The translations under genes and the position numbers were made by a program. The notes below the pieces were generated by a model. It was not told the origin of the DNA. It did no database searches and worked only from the letters and a program-made list of their open reading frames with translations. A stretch of 64,000 bases of DNA. Origin: Leptotrichia sp. oral taxon 847. Lineage in GTDB: Bacteria; Fusobacteriota; Fusobacteriia; Fusobacteriales; Leptotrichiaceae. The DNA is taken from NCBI RefSeq assembly GCF_001553645.1, contig NZ_CP014231.1, positions 496,001-560,000 of the forward strand. Direction: 5' to 3'. Position 1 is the first letter of the stretch. Every line of letters starts with the position of its first letter. This document shows, one piece after another, positions 62,150-64,000 of this stretch.

Positions 62150-62326
62150 ATGAACGAGAAAATAAATTCTTATGATTATAATGACAGAATTGACAAAGTA
62201 AGGAAACTTACAAAAGAATTTAGAGAAATTATAGAGAAAAAATTCCCAGAAATAACGGAAATAGATGTTGAATTAATAACCGAAACACTGGGAATTGAAT
62301 TGAAACATTATTTTAGGAAATTTTAA
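62150..62326 (+). CDS. Small hypothetical phage protein
   Basis: A 58-codon ORF (MNEKINSYDYNDRIDKVRKL...) with a good ribosome binding site (AGGAGGCACGAG). It is convergent with the YjcQ-family gene, two bases apart. Mostly helical and acidic; no family recognised. Confidence 0.5.
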   Translation: MNEKINSYDYNDRIDKVRKLTKEFREIIEKKFPEITEIDVELITETLGIELKHYFRKF

Positions 62327-62327
62327 A

Positions 62328-62651
62328 TTACATACCAGGAACCCATTCTTTGGCTTCTTTAAGCATTTTGTAGGCTTTTTTCATAGCGGTGTTATTTTCT
62401 AGAAAGTCCATACCGTCTAAAGTCAATCTGGGATTATTGATACTGATATGTATATAACCAGTTACTGAATTTACTGTTGAAATACCTGTTATATAATTTT
62501 TTTCTTTAAGTTGCTCCAGCATTAAAATTAGTCTTCTTTCAGAAATTCCTAATTTTTCTAAGTTTAGAGTTTCTTCAAGATTAAAATTATTATTTTCATA
62601 AGCAACATCGATAGCTTTTAATATTCTAAAAATAGTTTTGTCTAAAGACAT
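62328..62651 (-). CDS. YjcQ-family protein
   Basis: A 107-residue winged-helix-like protein: TIFRILKAIDVAYENNN, LEKLGISERRLILMLEQLKEKNYITG, then LTLDGMDFLENNTAMKKAYKMLKEAKEW. This fits the YjcQ family of small phage-associated HTH proteins. It is transcribed opposite to its neighbours, so it may be expressed in the prophage state. Confidence 0.75.
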   Translation of the reverse strand: MSLDKTIFRILKAIDVAYENNNFNLEETLNLEKLGISERRLILMLEQLKEKNYITGISTVNSVTGYIHISINNPRLTLDGMDFLENNTAMKKAYKMLKEAKEWVPGM

Positions 62652-62741
62652 TAAACAACACCTCCTTTCTTGTGGATTTAATTTATTTGGTGATAATATT
62701 ATAACTCAAAAGGGGGTAAAAATGAAATAAGGAGGTTAGAA

Positions 62742-62957
62742 ATGCAAACAAGAGGTACAAATCCTAAGCCAACAACTTCCAAACCGTCGAATCCGAGGGT
62801 GCAACGATTATATATTGAACCAGAAAAAAATATAAAAAGAATATATGATATAAGTCTAAAAGTTTTGAAGATAATTGAAGATGAAAGAGTAACTGAAGAT
62901 GAGTTTTATATAATAGAAAAAATGATAAAAAATGAGTTTAAAAGATTAAAAGAATAA
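62742..62957 (+). CDS. Hypothetical phage protein
   Basis: A 71-residue protein: basic/proline-rich start (MQTRGTNPKPTTSKPSNPRV) and a helical end. ATG after AAGGAGGTTAGA. Preceded by a two-codon minigene (ATG-AAA-TAA) with its own ribosome binding site. No family recognised. Confidence 0.5.
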   Translation: MQTRGTNPKPTTSKPSNPRVQRLYIEPEKNIKRIYDISLKVLKIIEDERVTEDEFYIIEKMIKNEFKRLKE

Positions 62958-62966
62958 AGCAAAAAA

Positions 62967-62984
62967 AGCACTCCGAAGAGTGCT
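62967..62984 (+). terminator. Hairpin after the 71-residue gene
   Basis: AGCACTC-CGAA-GAGTGCT, a stable GNRA-like-loop hairpin, but only a short A-rich tract follows; a weak terminator or RNA structure. Confidence 0.6.
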
Positions 62985-63067
62985 AACAAAAATTTATAAA
63001 ATACTATATCTTGTGTTAATTATAACATAAATTTAATAAAAACACAAGATGTAGGGAGAGGAAAAAG

Positions 63068-63931
63068 ATGGAAAAACCTAATTATTATGGAATATTACCA
63101 GCGAATGTAAGATATGATAAAGAATTAAAACCAATGGAAAAAATATTATTTACTGAAATTTCATCACTTACAAGCAAAGAAGGATATTGTTACGCCAAAA
63201 ATTCGTATTTTGCCGAACTATATGATGTTCATAAAAATACAGTAGGAAACTGGATAAACAATCTTGTAAAAAGAGGTTATTTAAAATCAGTAATTATTTA
63301 TGAAAAAGGAACTAAAAACATACAGGAAAGAAGATTATACATTACTACCCCTACAAACAAAAAGATTGATACTCCTATCAATGAAAAAATTGATACCTAT
63401 CAATCAAAAGATTTAGAGGGTATCAACGAAAAAATTGATACCCCTATCAACGAAAAGATTGAGGATAATAATACAAGTATTAATAATACAAGTTTATTAT
63501 TAAATAATAATAATATACATGTGAAAAATGAATTTTCACAATCGTGTGAAAAAATAAAAAACCAATGGATAAAAATTGCTTACGAATTTGATTTATCAGG
63601 TAAACAATTAAAAATAACTGACAAGCGAAAGAGAGCTATTAACAATTTGCTAAAAGAGTATTCGCTGGAAGAAATGTTACAGGCTATGGGAAAAATCCGT
63701 ACATCTAATTTCTTGCAAGGAAACAATAAAACAGGGTGGCAAATATCATTCGACTGGTTTACTAACAAATCAAATTTTTTGAAAGTGCTCGAAGGAAATT
63801 ATGACGATAAAGCAGGTATTAATAATTCTGAAAAAGAAAAAAAATCTAAAAATTATCAAGAAAAAGACTTTGTTGGAGTAACTAACGAAAGCATTGCAAA
63901 TTTATTAGGAGGATTGACGGGAAATGAATAA
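63068..63931 (+). CDS. Phage replication initiator/organiser with helix-turn-helix N-terminus
   Basis: A 287-residue protein. N-terminal wHTH (about 1-100): YYGILPANVRYDKELKPMEKILFTEISSL then FAELYDVHKNTVGNWINNLVKRGYLKS. A repeat-rich linker (KIDTPINEKIDT-type) follows, then a conserved C-terminal part (GKQLKITDKRKRAINNLLKEYSLEEMLQAM) typical of phage DnaD-like or replisome-organiser proteins. The linker DNA contains iteron-like palindromes, so the gene may also hold the phage origin. Overlaps the next gene by eight bases. Confidence 0.8.
   Translation: MEKPNYYGILPANVRYDKELKPMEKILFTEISSLTSKEGYCYAKNSYFAELYDVHKNTVGNWINNLVKRGYLKSVIIYEKGTKNIQERRLYITTPTNKKIDTPINEKIDTYQSKDLEGINEKIDTPINEKIEDNNTSINNTSLLLNNNNIHVKNEFSQSCEKIKNQWIKIAYEFDLSGKQLKITDKRKRAINNLLKEYSLEEMLQAMGKIRTSNFLQGNNKTGWQISFDWFTNKSNFLKVLEGNYDDKAGINNSEKEKKSKNYQEKDFVGVTNESIANLLGGLTGNE
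63365..63451. repeat. Iteron-like TTGATA/TATCAA cluster (candidate phage origin)
   Basis: Three palindromes: ATTGATA-CTCC-TATCAAT (63,365-63,382), ATTGATA-CC-TATCAAT (63,389-63,404) and ATTGATA-CCCC-TATCAA (63,434-63,450), plus TATCAA at 63,421. They fall inside the initiator gene, as phage origins often do. Confidence 0.6.
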
Positions 63932-64000
63932 TCAAGAATTTAACGAAGTATTTAAACTGCTTTTAGCAGCTTACCCAAACACAAAAGACAAGGAAAGTGT
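63924..64000 (+). CDS. Phage helicase-loader-like protein (partial)
   Basis: The first 26 codons (MNNQEFNEVFKLLLAAYPNTKDKES) run off the window. The FKLLLAAYPN pattern resembles G39P/DnaC-type helicase loaders or inhibitors that follow replication-initiator genes in phages. Too short to be sure. Confidence 0.5.
   Translation, partial: MNNQEFNEVFKLLLAAYPNTKDKES

Larger units (their letters stand above)
51513..64000. mobile_element. Temperate prophage, left part (right end outside the window)
   Basis: Begins just after the rpsI terminator and runs past the window edge. It carries integrase, excisionase-like gene, recombination and Rha genes on the minus strand, a CI/ImmA immunity switch, and replication genes on the plus strand. 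The exact attL is not certain; tandem CAATATACA repeats beside the integrase stop suggest its arm region. Confidence 0.85.

Noticed and set aside
51580-63012. 15-bp direct repeat AAAATACTATATCTT at 51,580 and 62,998
   Set aside because: A 15-base AT-rich match is expected by chance several times in a window this size, and both copies are inside the prophage, not at its ends.
1-64000. CRISPR arrays, tRNA and rRNA genes
   Set aside because: No regular direct repeats with unique spacers and no recognisable cloverleaf or rRNA sequence were seen.

Overview
The window is AT-rich, with short operons, strong GGAGG ribosome binding sites and a protein set typical of an anaerobic fermentative bacterium. 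Gene content (ATP-independent of any database search: archaeal-like small AsnA, fructose PTS, Gly-zipper OmpA lipoprotein, LdcA/dipeptidase cluster) and codon use suggest a member of the Fusobacteria, most likely the Leptotrichiaceae; the genus is an inference from overall character, not from a marker comparison.

Region 1 (1-27,400, nearly all minus strand) is a large branched-chain amino acid biosynthesis cluster read from right to left. A good promoter (27,275-27,303), a 49-codon Leu/Ile/Val-rich leader-like ORF and a hairpin terminator precede ilvD, followed by an alpha/beta hydrolase, ilvA, ilvB, ilvN, a methyltransferase, a racemase and leuA; then leuC, leuD and leuB. The leu genes are split apart by unrelated cargo: a YhcG/DUF1016 nuclease, a DUF4865 gene, a metallophosphoesterase, small membrane proteins, a pair of paralogous unknown genes and a McrBC-type type IV restriction locus whose McrB is broken by a one-base frameshift. 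The stretch 11,600-17,100 is full of gene decay: a Fic N-terminal fragment, a RidA gene with a nonsense codon, a frameshifted membrane protein, an internally deleted metallophosphoesterase and a divergent scrap of a second leuA 3' end.

Region 2 (27,390-30,650) has an OmpA-like lipoprotein and a divergently read surface-polysaccharide pair (acyltransferase and priming sugar-phosphate transferase). Region 3 (30,800-42,700) is bracketed by two ~690-bp inverted copies of an unknown gene plus its upstream DNA; inside are the fructose PTS operon, two unknown genes, a GC-rich palindromic intergenic island, a phospholipase D-like lipoprotein and SMC.

Region 4 (42,800-50,100) is core housekeeping: holA, asnA, a peptide/peptidoglycan-recycling-like operon (GATase, M19 dipeptidase, S66 carboxypeptidase) with a DusB-like enzyme, and rplM-rpsI. 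An IS256-family element (50,090-51,451, perfect 8-bp target duplication) has landed exactly in the rpsI stop codon, rebuilding a stop and separating rpsI from its terminator.

Region 5 (about 51,513 to the window end) is the left part of a temperate prophage: integrase with tandem 11-bp-period repeats beside it, excisionase-like protein, leftward early operon (YopX, Gp157, SSB, ERF, Rha, DNA methyltransferase), a divergent immunity switch with CI-like repressor and ImmA-like protease governed by a family of 16-bp palindromes, a short cargo block (Excalibur, VanZ-like, OB-fold proteins) and rightward replication genes, with an iteron-like cluster inside the initiator gene. The prophage continues beyond the right edge. 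No tRNA, rRNA or CRISPR array was recognised.
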